Source of the DNA: a virus
DNA: 64,000 nucleotides
IMG/VR virus record: IMGVR_UViG_3300036770_001978
Span: 1-64,000 of that record
Strand: one strand, 5' to 3'
Part shown: positions 44,908 to 52,295 of the stretch, in pieces
How positions within the stretch are numbered: the first letter of the stretch is position 1
Layout: every line of letters begins with the position of its first letter
Translations under genes and position numbers: made by a program
Notes under the pieces: generated by a model
The model's database searches: none
What the model was told of the DNA's origin: nothing
What the model saw: the letters and a program-made list of their open reading frames with translations, nothing else

Positions 44908-45601
44908 TGGGCGTAAGGAACTATCGGCCTTCGCGGAGGCTTACGGCTTTTGCGCGGTGTGCTGGGGGCGAGAGTCTCTGCACATCCACCACTTGCAGCA
45001 GGGGGCTGGTCGCTCGCACGACCGCCGGAACCTCCTGCGGCTCTGCATGTGGTGCCACGAAGGCTTGCACTTCGGGGGGAAGCACGACCTCAAGAAAGGC
45101 ATGCTCCTCACCGCCAAGCGAGAGGTTGACGACGCCCACTACGACCCAGCGTTCCTGGCTTCGCTGCGTCTCAAGCGTCATCTGGGCTATGAGCCGGAGC
45201 GGTATCCGGTGCGTGTGTTCGTGTTTCGCAGGAAGAACGGAATCCCGCAGGAGTTGAAGCACATGGCGATCAACAGCAGGCAGAAGGGCAAGCGTGGCGA
45301 ACTGGAGGCTGCGGCCGAGTGGAACCGGCTGCTGCCGAATGCCCACTCGCGGCGGTCGCAGCAGCACAGCGGCACGGAGTCGGCCAGCGACCTCATCTCT
45401 CCCGGCACGCCGCACCTGTGGCTGGAGGTGAAGCGGGTCGAGCGTGGGCTGAACCTGCACGCCGTCATGGACAAGTCCCGTGAGCAGTGCGGGGAACTCT
45501 GCCCGGTGGTGCTGCACAGGCAGAACGAGAAGGAGTGGCTTGTGACGTTCCCGCTGGAGCAGATCAAGCGGTTCGTGCAGCAGGTACAGGGAGCGATGTG
45601 A
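44900..45601 (+). CDS. HNH nuclease fused to Hjc-type Holliday junction resolvase
   Basis: A 233-residue two-domain nuclease. Residues 15-60 are an HNH finger: CAVC (18-21), HIHHLQQGAG, RRNLLRLCMWCHEGLH with the second CxxC. Residues 122-225 match Hjc/phage Holliday junction resolvases: NSRQKGKRGELEAAAEW, SASDLISPG, LWLEVKRVERGLNLH, giving Glu134, Asp164 and Glu176-x-Lys178. Met122 begins exactly at the resolvase and has AGGAG nine bases upstream (ATG 45263), so a short resolvase-only form may also be made. It would resolve branched DNA before packaging. Confidence 0.85.
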   Translation: MSDGRKELSAFAEAYGFCAVCWGRESLHIHHLQQGAGRSHDRRNLLRLCMWCHEGLHFGGKHDLKKGMLLTAKREVDDAHYDPAFLASLRLKRHLGYEPERYPVRVFVFRRKNGIPQELKHMAINSRQKGKRGELEAAAEWNRLLPNAHSRRSQQHSGTESASDLISPGTPHLWLEVKRVERGLNLHAVMDKSREQCGELCPVVLHRQNEKEWLVTFPLEQIKRFVQQVQGAM

Positions 45602-45858
45602 TGAACGCCCGAGTCATCGACTGGGACGGAGACGACAGCGAGGAGGAGGAAGTCCACAGCCCGATTCCGGACAAGGACGGCTGGGTCACTCTCAAGGAAG
45701 GAAAGAACGATGCGGGTAACGCTGGAGTGGTTCGAGGTCAGCCGAGCGGCGCTCGTGGGCGTAAGCCGAAACGTGGAGGCTCTGCGAAAGGGTCTGCAAA
45801 ACGCCCGGCCCACAAACGAAAACGAGTGGCACGTCCACATTCTCGGCGCACTCGGTGA
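45601..45858 (+). CDS. small acidic/basic protein overlapping next gene
   Basis: An 85-residue frame: an acidic start (WDGDDSEEEEVHSPIPDKDG) and a strongly basic C-terminus (RKPKRGGSAKGSAKRPAHKR). ATG overlaps the upstream stop. The last 149 bases overlap the next gene in another frame, so the C-terminal part may be fortuitous. Confidence 0.45.
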   Translation: MNARVIDWDGDDSEEEEVHSPIPDKDGWVTLKEGKNDAGNAGVVRGQPSGARGRKPKRGGSAKGSAKRPAHKRKRVARPHSRRTR

Positions 45859-46183
45859 GTGTGCGTTCGCGAAGGCGACCAACCGCTACTGGAACGGCAG
45901 TGTCAACACCTTCAAGTCGGGTGGGGATGTCGGTGACAACATCCAGATCCGCACGCGATCCAAGCATTCCTATGACCTCATCGTCCGATCAGGCGACAGG
46001 GACAGTGACGTGTTTGTGCTGGTCACGGGTGGCCCGCACGAGTTCACCATTCACGGCTGGATGCCCGCTGCGGAGGCGAAGCAGCCGAAGTTCAAGGCCA
46101 ACTACGGCGGATACGGGGAAGCGTATTTCGTCCCGCAGTCGGCGTTGCGTCCGATAGATCCATTGGTGTGCAAGGAGTGCTGA
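45710..46183 (+). CDS. putative PD-(D/E)XK-like nuclease
   Basis: A 157-residue protein. HILGALGECAFAKAT, then DVGDNIQIRTRSKHSYDLIV and DVFVLVTGG follow the order of small PD-(D/E)XK folds: conserved GE in the first helix, Asp, then I-Q-I-R-T in place of E-x-K. It is one of several nuclease-fold genes in this region. Catalysis is likely but not certain, as Lys is replaced by Arg. Confidence 0.6.
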   Translation: MRVTLEWFEVSRAALVGVSRNVEALRKGLQNARPTNENEWHVHILGALGECAFAKATNRYWNGSVNTFKSGGDVGDNIQIRTRSKHSYDLIVRSGDRDSDVFVLVTGGPHEFTIHGWMPAAEAKQPKFKANYGGYGEAYFVPQSALRPIDPLVCKEC

Positions 46184-46185
46184 CC

Positions 46186-46704
46186 ATGAACGCCACGACG
46201 ATGCAGACATACACCGGCAGGCTGATCGACCTCGCCCACTTCAGTGAGGAGGACGTTCGACTGCCCGACATCTCACATGCCCTGTCCCTCATCAACCGTT
46301 TCACGGGCCACTCCAAGTGCCCGTATTCGGTGGCCCAGCACAGCGTCATGGTGAGCCGCATCACGCAGCCCGAGAACGCCCTGTGGGGGCTGCTGCATGA
46401 TGCCAGCGAGGCGTACTTGGGGGACGTAGCCACGCCGCTGAAGAACCTACTGCCCGGCTACCGGGAACTGGAGGAGCGGGTGCAGCGAACCATCGCCCGC
46501 GTGTTCCGGCTGTCGTGGCCGATGCCGCCCGACGTGAAGCAGGCCGACCTGCGGGCGTTGATGGCGGAGAAACGAGACTTGATCTCCTGCTCGCATGACT
46601 GGGGGATCGACGTGGAGCCTGAGTGCGGGCCGGTGAATCCGTATTGCTGGACGCAGGCGAAGGAGTTGTTTGAGTCGCGCTACAAGGAGTTGGTGAAGTG
46701 GTAA
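46186..46704 (+). CDS. HD-domain nucleotide phosphohydrolase
   Basis: A 172-residue protein; ATG 46186. HD-type metal site: PYSVAQHSVMVSRI supplies the first His, then WGLLHDASEAYLGD the HD pair and Asp, followed by ATPLKNLLP, as in YfbR/DatZ-like deoxynucleotide phosphohydrolases. It probably hydrolyses dNMP or dNTP. It overlaps by 7 bases the first of two MazZ/DUF5664-like genes, so the three may tune the nucleotide pool. Confidence 0.85.
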   Translation: MNATTMQTYTGRLIDLAHFSEEDVRLPDISHALSLINRFTGHSKCPYSVAQHSVMVSRITQPENALWGLLHDASEAYLGDVATPLKNLLPGYRELEERVQRTIARVFRLSWPMPPDVKQADLRALMAEKRDLISCSHDWGIDVEPECGPVNPYCWTQAKELFESRYKELVKW

Positions 46705-47012
46705 AGGTAACTGAGGACAGGTCGGTCAAGTACGACAGCGGTGCCGTTCGGTCGAGCGATGCGGAGGCGACGAGGTACGACCTCATCACGCCCATCGGAT
46801 TGGCCGCAGTGGCCGCTGCCTGTGCGGAGGGAGCAGCCAAGTATGGGGGGCGACTGAGCGTGCCTGAATGTCTCAACGAGTGCCTCCGAGAGACATACAT
46901 CTTTCTGGCGGGAGATAGGAATGCCGACCATCTGGCAAACGCTGCGGTTGCAGTCCTGCACGCCATTCAGGAGAACAGCCGTGTCGAGAAAGAAATGCAC
47001 GAAGTGCGGTGA
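46698..47012 (+). CDS. diverged dATP/dGTP diphosphohydrolase-like protein (DUF5664)
   Basis: A 104-residue protein matching the MazG-related family annotated as dATP/dGTP diphosphohydrolase N-terminal: KYDSGAVRSSDAEATRYDLI, VAAACAEGAAKYG. Compared with the second copy at 47481-47771, conserved His/Trp residues are replaced (NW-like region to GRLS, LNHAIRH to LNECLRE, HAAWN to NAAVA). It may be inactive or have another substrate. Confidence 0.75.
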   Translation: MVKVTEDRSVKYDSGAVRSSDAEATRYDLITPIGLAAVAAACAEGAAKYGGRLSVPECLNECLRETYIFLAGDRNADHLANAAVAVLHAIQENSRVEKEMHEVR

Positions 47013-47499
47013 GTTGAAGTCGCTGGAGGATTACCACAATTCGGTAAACACGAAGGACGGGCGCTATGCCATGTGCAAGCCGTGCGTCAATGCGAAAAAC
47101 AATGAGTGGCGCAAGGCCAACAAGGGCAAAGTGGCAGAAGGCAAAAGGCGCTACGCCATGAGGAATTGGGAGGCGATTCGGAAGCACCAGCGTGAGTACA
47201 TGGAGGCGCACAAAGTCGAGGCGGCGGAGTACAGGCGGCGATGGAATCTTGCCAAGCGATACGGCATCACGCTTGAACAGTACGCGGACATGTGGGACCG
47301 GCAGGGAGGGCTATGCGGTGTGTGTCGGCTGAATCGCAAGAAGATGGTGGTTGACCATGACCATGACACAGGCAAGGTGCGTGGCATTTTGTGCCAGAGA
47401 TGCAATGTGAGCATTGGCGGTCTTGGCGACAACGTGGACGGAGTGATGAGGGCAGTTCGTTATTTATCTGGGAGCAACAAATGTTTCGTTATGACCTGA
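46981..47499 (+). CDS. recombination endonuclease VII-like HNH protein
   Basis: A 172-residue protein; GTG 46981. An N-terminal Cys knuckle (KKCTKCGELKSLEDYHNS ... CKPC) and a C-terminal endonuclease VII core: GGLCGVCRL, MVVDHDHDTGKVRGILCQRC and NVSIGGLGDN. Such genes in phages act as junction resolvases or homing nucleases. It sits between, and overlaps, two copies of the same diphosphohydrolase family, suggesting insertion or duplication. Confidence 0.88.
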   Translation: MSRKKCTKCGELKSLEDYHNSVNTKDGRYAMCKPCVNAKNNEWRKANKGKVAEGKRRYAMRNWEAIRKHQREYMEAHKVEAAEYRRRWNLAKRYGITLEQYADMWDRQGGLCGVCRLNRKKMVVDHDHDTGKVRGILCQRCNVSIGGLGDNVDGVMRAVRYLSGSNKCFVMT

Positions 47500-47771
47500 T
47501 TCCACCGAAGGGCATTGAGGCAGTGGCAAGCGCCTGTGCAGAAGGTGCCGCCAAGTACAGTCCCTATAACTGGGAAGCCGGGATGGGTGCAGCCGACATA
47601 CTGAATCATGCCATTCGCCACGTATTCAAGTTCCTGGACGGCGACAGGAGCGAAGACCATCTGGGCCATGCGGCGTGGAACTTCATGGCAGCGATTCATT
47701 CGTTGGAGTTGTGGCCGGAACTCAACGAAGGTTCATTTCGTACCGGCTATTGTGAGGCACCGACAAAATAA
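47481..47771 (+). CDS. dATP/dGTP diphosphohydrolase-like protein (MazZ/DUF5664)
   Basis: A 96-residue protein with the canonical family pattern RYDLIPPKGIEAVASACAEG, AAKYSPYNWEAGM, DILNHAIRHVFKFLDGDRSE and DHLGHAAWNFMAAIHSL. The acidic and His residues expected for metal-dependent dNTP hydrolysis are present. ATG 47481 overlaps the endonuclease VII gene by 19 bases. Likely dATP/dGTP to dNMP conversion. Confidence 0.8.
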   Translation: MFRYDLIPPKGIEAVASACAEGAAKYSPYNWEAGMGAADILNHAIRHVFKFLDGDRSEDHLGHAAWNFMAAIHSLELWPELNEGSFRTGYCEAPTK

Positions 47772-48319
47772 TGATCGCCGTCGCCGTAACGGAATACGAC
47801 GACGAGAACATCGTTGAGGAGTGCGAGACTGGCTGGAGGAGGTTTTGTGCAGAAGTTCTCGTTCGGACCCACTACCACGTTCGGGAGTTGTGCCGTCGCC
47901 ACAGGCGTCTGGGGTACAGGCAGATGCTCCCAACAAGCCGAAAGGAGTGGGAGATCCTGCGCCGTCAGGTAGCCGCCTACAGGTGGGCCTTCGACGGCAC
48001 GGGAGGGGAGTTCACGTTTGACCAGACGTGCCGGGATTTGAGCCTCGATCCCGAGATCGTGCGGCGAAAACTCCTGTCCCTGTGCAAGCCTGAGCGGGAC
48101 ATAAATCTTCTGGTGAAGTGGGTGGCCCGCCAGAAGGAGAAGCCGCATGGCAACCGTAGCCGAGAAGGTCAAGATGCTGGTGGAATGGGCACCGGCCTTG
48201 TCGATGCTGTCCGAGATTTCCGCCGCAGACACGGCGAAAGAACGGGCAGAAGGGGCGCTCAAACTCATGCGGTTTGTCGCTACCAAGACGGCCACGCCCA
48301 TCGACGACGATCTTTGTGA
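47771..48319 (+). CDS. hypothetical phage protein with long 3' overlap
   Basis: A 182-residue frame. Residues 55-115 (SRKEWEILRRQVAAYRWAFD ... FTFDQTCRDLSLDPEIVRRKLL) resemble a phage family with the pattern FxxxCxxLGLDPxxVRRGL, perhaps a helix-turn-helix. The last 173 bases overlap the next gene and look basic and unstructured, so the functional protein may be about 120 residues. Confidence 0.6.
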   Translation: MIAVAVTEYDDENIVEECETGWRRFCAEVLVRTHYHVRELCRRHRRLGYRQMLPTSRKEWEILRRQVAAYRWAFDGTGGEFTFDQTCRDLSLDPEIVRRKLLSLCKPERDINLLVKWVARQKEKPHGNRSREGQDAGGMGTGLVDAVRDFRRRHGERTGRRGAQTHAVCRYQDGHAHRRRSL

Positions 48320-48416
48320 GCGGGTGGAGGCGTGCCTCCTGAGTCCACAGGGGGAGGAGTTGTTCCGGTACATCGTGGCTCTGGTCACGGCTGTATCGCA
48401 GGCGGAGGTGGACTGA
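48147..48416 (+). CDS. hypothetical small helical protein
   Basis: An 89-residue all-helical protein (VAEKVKMLVEWAPALSMLSE, KERAEGALKLMRFVATK). A GGAG-like site precedes ATG. Its stop shares a base with the next start. It lies at the front of the lysis-like membrane-protein cluster. No known family. Confidence 0.55.
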   Translation: MATVAEKVKMLVEWAPALSMLSEISAADTAKERAEGALKLMRFVATKTATPIDDDLCERVEACLLSPQGEELFRYIVALVTAVSQAEVD

Positions 48417-48658
48417 TGCTGCTGTATCTGCTCGCCGCCGCCGCCTTTGCTGTGGCTGCGGGGGCGTCTGCCCTGCCGTACCTGACTGCGGCCCGGTCGC
48501 CGGGAGTCTCACCGGCTGACCGGGCCGGGTGGGTGAATCGCCTCTTCGTCCTGGCTGGGCAGGCGGAGGAGGCTGGGGAGGCGTCAGTGGCGGCTGCTGC
48601 CCGTTCGCTGATCGCCGCTCTGGTGGCGGAAAAGGAACTTCCGAAGAAAGCACGGTAG
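48416..48658 (+). CDS. small membrane-anchored protein
   Basis: An 80-residue protein starting with a hydrophobic segment (MLLYLLAAAAFAVAAGASAL) that could be a signal anchor, followed by a helical soluble domain (RAGWVNRLFVLAGQAEEAGE). Could be a spanin-like or holin-accessory protein, given the small membrane proteins and peptidase nearby; not proven. Confidence 0.6.
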   Translation: MLLYLLAAAAFAVAAGASALPYLTAARSPGVSPADRAGWVNRLFVLAGQAEEAGEASVAAAARSLIAALVAEKELPKKAR

Positions 48659-48661
48659 TTC

Positions 48662-49078
48662 ATGGCACGGACGGTCGCAATCTGGGCGGGCCTGCTGATT
48701 GGCATTGGGGCCATGACGGCCACCGTCCTGCCCCGCAAGCCCGTCGTGGCTCCGGTGGTGCCGCAGCCCGCTGGCGTCCTGGCTGGCGTCAGTGCGGCCG
48801 ACGCCGCGATCCTGCGAGAGTTCCATGCGGCGATGGCGGACATCGTGGTGCGGGACGGTGCGGCCAAGCAGCCGGTCTGCAAGACGCTGTTCGACCTGCG
48901 GGCACGGTACAGGAACGCCCTGTCGCTGGCCTTTGAGAACACGGGGATGGTGGGCCGGTACGCCGGTCTGGGGCAGCGGCTCGACGAATACCTGCTCCTG
49001 GCTGTGGGCGACAAGGACTTGCCGCTCACGCCTGAACTCAGGCAGTCCGCATCTCGGGCGTTCGCAGCGATCAAATAG
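48662..49078 (+). CDS. membrane-anchored hypothetical protein
   Basis: A 138-residue protein with N-terminal membrane helix (VAIWAGLLIGIGAMTATVL) and a Pro-rich linker (PRKPVVAPVVPQPAG), then a periplasm-facing helical domain (LFDLRARYRNALSLAFENTG). Layout suggests an exported anchor protein upstream of the peptidase. Confidence 0.6.
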   Translation: MARTVAIWAGLLIGIGAMTATVLPRKPVVAPVVPQPAGVLAGVSAADAAILREFHAAMADIVVRDGAAKQPVCKTLFDLRARYRNALSLAFENTGMVGRYAGLGQRLDEYLLLAVGDKDLPLTPELRQSASRAFAAIK

Positions 49079-49085
49079 GTGGGGC

Positions 49086-50027
49086 ATGACGGAGTTCTTC
49101 GCCTCACCAGAGGACATCGTTCGGGCGTACAACGACGGGCTCATGGGCTCGTACTGCGACCCCGATGCCACCGCCCGCCTGCTGCGGTCGCTGCCCATGC
49201 CGTTGTTCGGAGGCACGCTGGCGGGTAGCGGTGCGGGCAAACTGTCCCTCGCCTTCAAGGCAGTCGTCCACTGGGAGACAACGACCGGCCGCAAGCCCTA
49301 CGACGAGACGCAAACGACGGGCGATTGTGTCAGCCATGCCGTGCGGGGCGGGTCTGATGTGGCTCGGGCCAACGACCCTGACCTGCACTCGACGGAGGAC
49401 TGGGTAGACCGCACGGCGACGGAGCCGCTGTACGGCGCTCGGGGTCATGGCGGTCAGGGGGCGACCTGCTCCCGCATCGTGGAGTGGGCGCACAAGACCG
49501 GCGGGCTGATGCTCCGCAAGAAGTACGACTCGCTCGGGATTGACCTCACGGAATACAACGCATCGGTGGGCATGCGGTGGGGCTCGCGTGGTGTGCCGTC
49601 TGAGGTGACCAGCGAAGCGAAGAAGCACCACATCGGGACGATCAGTCTGGTGACGACGTGGCAGCAGGCACGGGACGCCATCGCCAATGGGTACGGGCTG
49701 GTGTGCTGCTCGGACGTTGGGTTCGCCGGGATGAAGCGGAACTCGGAGGGCATGATCCGCCCGTCCGGGACATGGCACCACGCGATGCAGTGGCACGCGG
49801 CCGACGCCACCCGCCCCAATGACTGCCGCTTCTGCGTGCAGAACTCGTGGGGCTGGAACGCTCACACCGGCCCGAAGGTGCATGACCAGCCGGAAGGGTC
49901 GTTCTGGATCGACCAGCAGACGGCCCAGCGGATGATCGCACAAGGGGGAACGTATGCAGTATCGAACGTGGTGGGCTTTCCTAAGCGGACGCTCAAAGAC
50001 TGGGGCGCACGGGAGATTCTCGGATGA
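49086..50027 (+). CDS. papain-like (C1-type) cysteine peptidase
   Basis: A 313-residue enzyme; ATG 49086. The catalytic set reads Gln76/Cys81 in QTTGDCVSHA, His231-232 in SGTWHHAMQW and Asn253 in CVQNSWGWN, the papain order. FWIDQQ and YAVSNVVGFP close the fold. No signal peptide is visible. Homologous-looking phage proteins sit beside holin-like genes. It may cut host surface protein or peptidoglycan cross-links, or process virion proteins. Here small membrane proteins flank it on both sides, favouring lysis or envelope penetration. Confidence 0.85.
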   Translation: MTEFFASPEDIVRAYNDGLMGSYCDPDATARLLRSLPMPLFGGTLAGSGAGKLSLAFKAVVHWETTTGRKPYDETQTTGDCVSHAVRGGSDVARANDPDLHSTEDWVDRTATEPLYGARGHGGQGATCSRIVEWAHKTGGLMLRKKYDSLGIDLTEYNASVGMRWGSRGVPSEVTSEAKKHHIGTISLVTTWQQARDAIANGYGLVCCSDVGFAGMKRNSEGMIRPSGTWHHAMQWHAADATRPNDCRFCVQNSWGWNAHTGPKVHDQPEGSFWIDQQTAQRMIAQGGTYAVSNVVGFPKRTLKDWGAREILG

Positions 50028-50254
50028 AGATTTCCACCGTTTCTGTCGCCGTATGGCTCGCGTTTGCCCCAGACGTGCTGCCTCCGCAGCCCAGTCCGCA
50101 GCCGGTGAAGTGCTGCGGCAAGTGCGGGGGAACGGGGATGGTGCCGACAGGCGACGGGATCACGCGGGTGTGGTGTGAGTGCCCGGCAACGTGCTCGTGT
50201 GCGAAGAACCGGCCGAAGCCCCAGCAGTGCCTCAGCGGAACGTGCAGGAAGTGA
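50024..50254 (+). CDS. exported Cys-rich small protein
   Basis: A 76-residue protein with a short N-terminal hydrophobic segment (ISTVSVAVWLAFAPDVL) and a DnaJ-like knuckle CCGKCGGTGMV plus CECPATCSC, probably zinc-binding or disulphide-rich. It overlaps the peptidase stop by 4 bases. Role unknown; an exported partner of the peptidase is plausible. Confidence 0.55.
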   Translation: MKISTVSVAVWLAFAPDVLPPQPSPQPVKCCGKCGGTGMVPTGDGITRVWCECPATCSCAKNRPKPQQCLSGTCRK

Positions 50255-50256
50255 CC

Positions 50257-50622
50257 ATGCAAGCCGACGAACTGTGCGCGTACGTCCGTCGCCGCCTGCC
50301 AGTCAGAGCCCGGCTGGTGGGGAAGGAACGGCTCAACGATCTGGTGCTGATCGCCGTGACGGAGTGGCCGATTGAGCCGCTGATGGCGGCGGGAAGAGGG
50401 TCGGTCGAGGAGGAGAAGATCCTGGACGCGACCACCAAGAGGGTGACCGCCACCTACGAGGCGCTGCGTGGCAGCGAGCAGACCTACGGATTCTTCTGGA
50501 CGCTGATCCTGTCGGCGGCGATCTCCGCCATCGTGCAGCATGTCCTGGAGTGGTGGCTATCGAGATCGGCCAATCGCGTGAAACTGGCCGGGTGGCAGTG
50601 CGCAGCAAGAGGTGAGGCGTGA
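50257..50622 (+). CDS. membrane protein, holin-like candidate
   Basis: A 121-residue protein; ATG 50257. The soluble N-terminal part (ELCAYVRRRLPVRARLVGKE) is followed by one membrane helix (FFWTLILSAAISAIVQHVLEWWL) and a short tail. It lies between the peptidase and another membrane protein, the place for holin or holin regulator genes. Confidence 0.6.
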   Translation: MQADELCAYVRRRLPVRARLVGKERLNDLVLIAVTEWPIEPLMAAGRGSVEEEKILDATTKRVTATYEALRGSEQTYGFFWTLILSAAISAIVQHVLEWWLSRSANRVKLAGWQCAARGEA

Positions 50623-50879
50623 GCAGCGTGGAAGTGTACGAGACAGCCCTGCGAATGCTGGAGCGGTACGGGTTCGGCCTCGTCCTGGCGAGCCTCGTGC
50701 TGTGGTTCGTGCGTGTGGACATCGTGCTGCCGATGGTGGAGGCACACCAAGCGTTCCTGCGGGAGATGTCGCTGACACAGCGAGACATAGCCGAAGCCGT
50801 CCACGAACAGACGCGGCTGCTGTACGCCTTGCAGCCGAAGGTGGCTGCGGCGAGCGGGGTGGACGAGGGAAGGAACTGA
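50619..50879 (+). CDS. holin-like small membrane protein
   Basis: An 86-residue GTG-started protein overlapping the previous stop. One membrane helix (YGFGLVLASLVLWFVRVDIV) and a helical tail (QRDIAEAVHEQTRLLYALQ). Topology fits a one-span holin or a pore accessory. Location after the peptidase supports, but does not prove, a lysis role. Confidence 0.6.
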   Translation: MSSVEVYETALRMLERYGFGLVLASLVLWFVRVDIVLPMVEAHQAFLREMSLTQRDIAEAVHEQTRLLYALQPKVAAASGVDEGRN

Positions 50880-50901
50880 CGCATTCGTCGTGCGTCGCGG
50901 A

Positions 50902-50914
50902 CATGAATCCAGTA
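50902..50914 (+). promoter_or_regulatory. CATGAATCC motif (third copy)
   Basis: CATGAATCC (50902-50910) followed by AGTAG, within GCGGACATGAATCC, closely matches GCGGACATAAATCC at 27694. It stands in the gap before the fibre gene at 50940, the same placement as the other two copies. Confidence 0.35.
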
Positions 50915-50939
50915 GCCGCCGGGCACCAGAGAGGGCGCG

Positions 50940-51434
50940 ATGAACGATAAAGACTTCAAGGCAGACATCTTTTCCAAAACCTCTGCCGAGTGGGCGGCGC
51001 AAGATCCGCACCTCGCGCGCAACGATCTTGGCATCGAGTCCGACACCGGCCGTCAGAAAATAGGTGACGGCAGCAAATGGTCTGCTACTTCGTACCTGAA
51101 GTCCGTAGGCGATTCCGTCGTCGTGCCCCTGTCCTACGCCGCCACCGTCACCACCGACGCATCGGCTGGCGACATCTTCGACCTCACGCTCACCGGCAAC
51201 GTGACGCTCGCCAACCCGACGAACCCCGTCGACGGCAAGACGCTCCGCTGGCGGATTCGCCAGGACGCGACCGGCAGTCGGACGGTGACGCTGGGCAACA
51301 AGTTCGTCATCCCGTCCACCGCCACCGACCCGCTGCCGTTCTCAACGACGGCGAACAAGATGGACATCTTGGCTGCGACTTATCACGCTGGCCGGGATAA
51401 GTGGGACATCGTCGCTATGGTTCCAGGGTACTAA
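50940..51434 (+). CDS. putative tail fibre / head fibre protein
   Basis: A 164-residue protein. LARNDLGIESDTGRQKIGDG is the recurrent phage fibre sequence (xLaxGExGxEsDTgkxKIGDG) that forms a trimeric stalk. The rest is beta-rich (GDIFDLTLTGNVTLANPTNP). It probably attaches to or forms a receptor-binding fibre. Preceded by a regulatory motif copy. Confidence 0.75.
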   Translation: MNDKDFKADIFSKTSAEWAAQDPHLARNDLGIESDTGRQKIGDGSKWSATSYLKSVGDSVVVPLSYAATVTTDASAGDIFDLTLTGNVTLANPTNPVDGKTLRWRIRQDATGSRTVTLGNKFVIPSTATDPLPFSTTANKMDILAATYHAGRDKWDIVAMVPGY

Positions 51435-51444
51435 GGGGTGACGC

Positions 51445-52293
51445 ATGGCAACGCTGTATTTCAATGGGGCGGTCGATGACGATTGGAACGAACTGGGCAA
51501 CTGGTGGACAGACGCCTCATGCGCGTCCCCATACGAGGCCGCATCGCTGCCCGGCCCGGCCGATGACGTTTATTTTACTAATGCCTCCAACGTCACCAAC
51601 AGCGGCGATTCGATAACGGTCGCGAATCTGTTTGTAGCGACAGGCGGCTATACAGATTTTTCCGCTGAAGTGACAGTGAATGGCGTCGCCACCTTTAGCG
51701 ACTCCGCAAGCCTTTCCGGCACTGTCTACGGGGATTGCGTTTTTGACCAGTCTGCTGCGTTGGCCGGAACGGTCTACGGTAACGCGACGTTCCTTGACTA
51801 CGCGGCGTGTAATGGTTCTGTCTACGGCGCGGCACTGGTTTTCAACGATTACTCAAACATTGGGGCGTCTTTCAATGCCAACCCTAGCGCGACTGCGGTG
51901 ACGTTCAACGATTACTCGGCGGCCCATTCATTCTATGCCGCTTCTGACGTTGAGTCCGTTGAGTTCAACGACTTCTCGGCCGCATCGTCATCCGACTTCG
52001 CTGTACAGTACCCAATCGTCTGCACGTTCAGCGACATGTCTGTTCTGGGGAACTATTACTACGGGAGAGGCGAGGCCGGGAGCGGGATGTCTAACCTGAA
52101 CGTCGGGGATGAATCAGTGATTATTTTCAGGGGAAACGCCCTTCTCTTTGCCAGTGGGCTTTTTAGCGGCCCAAGGTTTGAGTTCCATGACAACGCCTAC
52201 AACGCCACCGGGACGCCACCGTACCCAGACACCAACATCCTCCGACGGCCCTCTCGCGGCATCAACGGTTCATCAATCCTAGGAGTCATCTAG
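51445..52293 (+). CDS. putative receptor-binding fibre, beta-helix repeat type
   Basis: A 282-residue protein that begins LYFNGAVDDDWNELGNWW and continues with imperfect repeats (ASLSGTVYGDCVFDQSA, AALAGTVYGNATFLDYA, and three FNDYS/FNDFS turns) typical of a right-handed beta-helix. G+C is lower than nearby genes (31 of 60 in the row at 51841). It is the likely host-recognition tip; horizontal exchange is plausible. Confidence 0.65.
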   Translation: MATLYFNGAVDDDWNELGNWWTDASCASPYEAASLPGPADDVYFTNASNVTNSGDSITVANLFVATGGYTDFSAEVTVNGVATFSDSASLSGTVYGDCVFDQSAALAGTVYGNATFLDYAACNGSVYGAALVFNDYSNIGASFNANPSATAVTFNDYSAAHSFYAASDVESVEFNDFSAASSSDFAVQYPIVCTFSDMSVLGNYYYGRGEAGSGMSNLNVGDESVIIFRGNALLFASGLFSGPRFEFHDNAYNATGTPPYPDTNILRRPSRGINGSSILGVI

Positions 52294-52295
52294 CC

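Noticed and set aside
48792-49085. N-terminal extension of the peptidase gene
   Set aside because: The 98 extra codons overlap the membrane-anchored gene upstream and read as Arg/Ser-rich shadow; ATG 49086 is a natural start.
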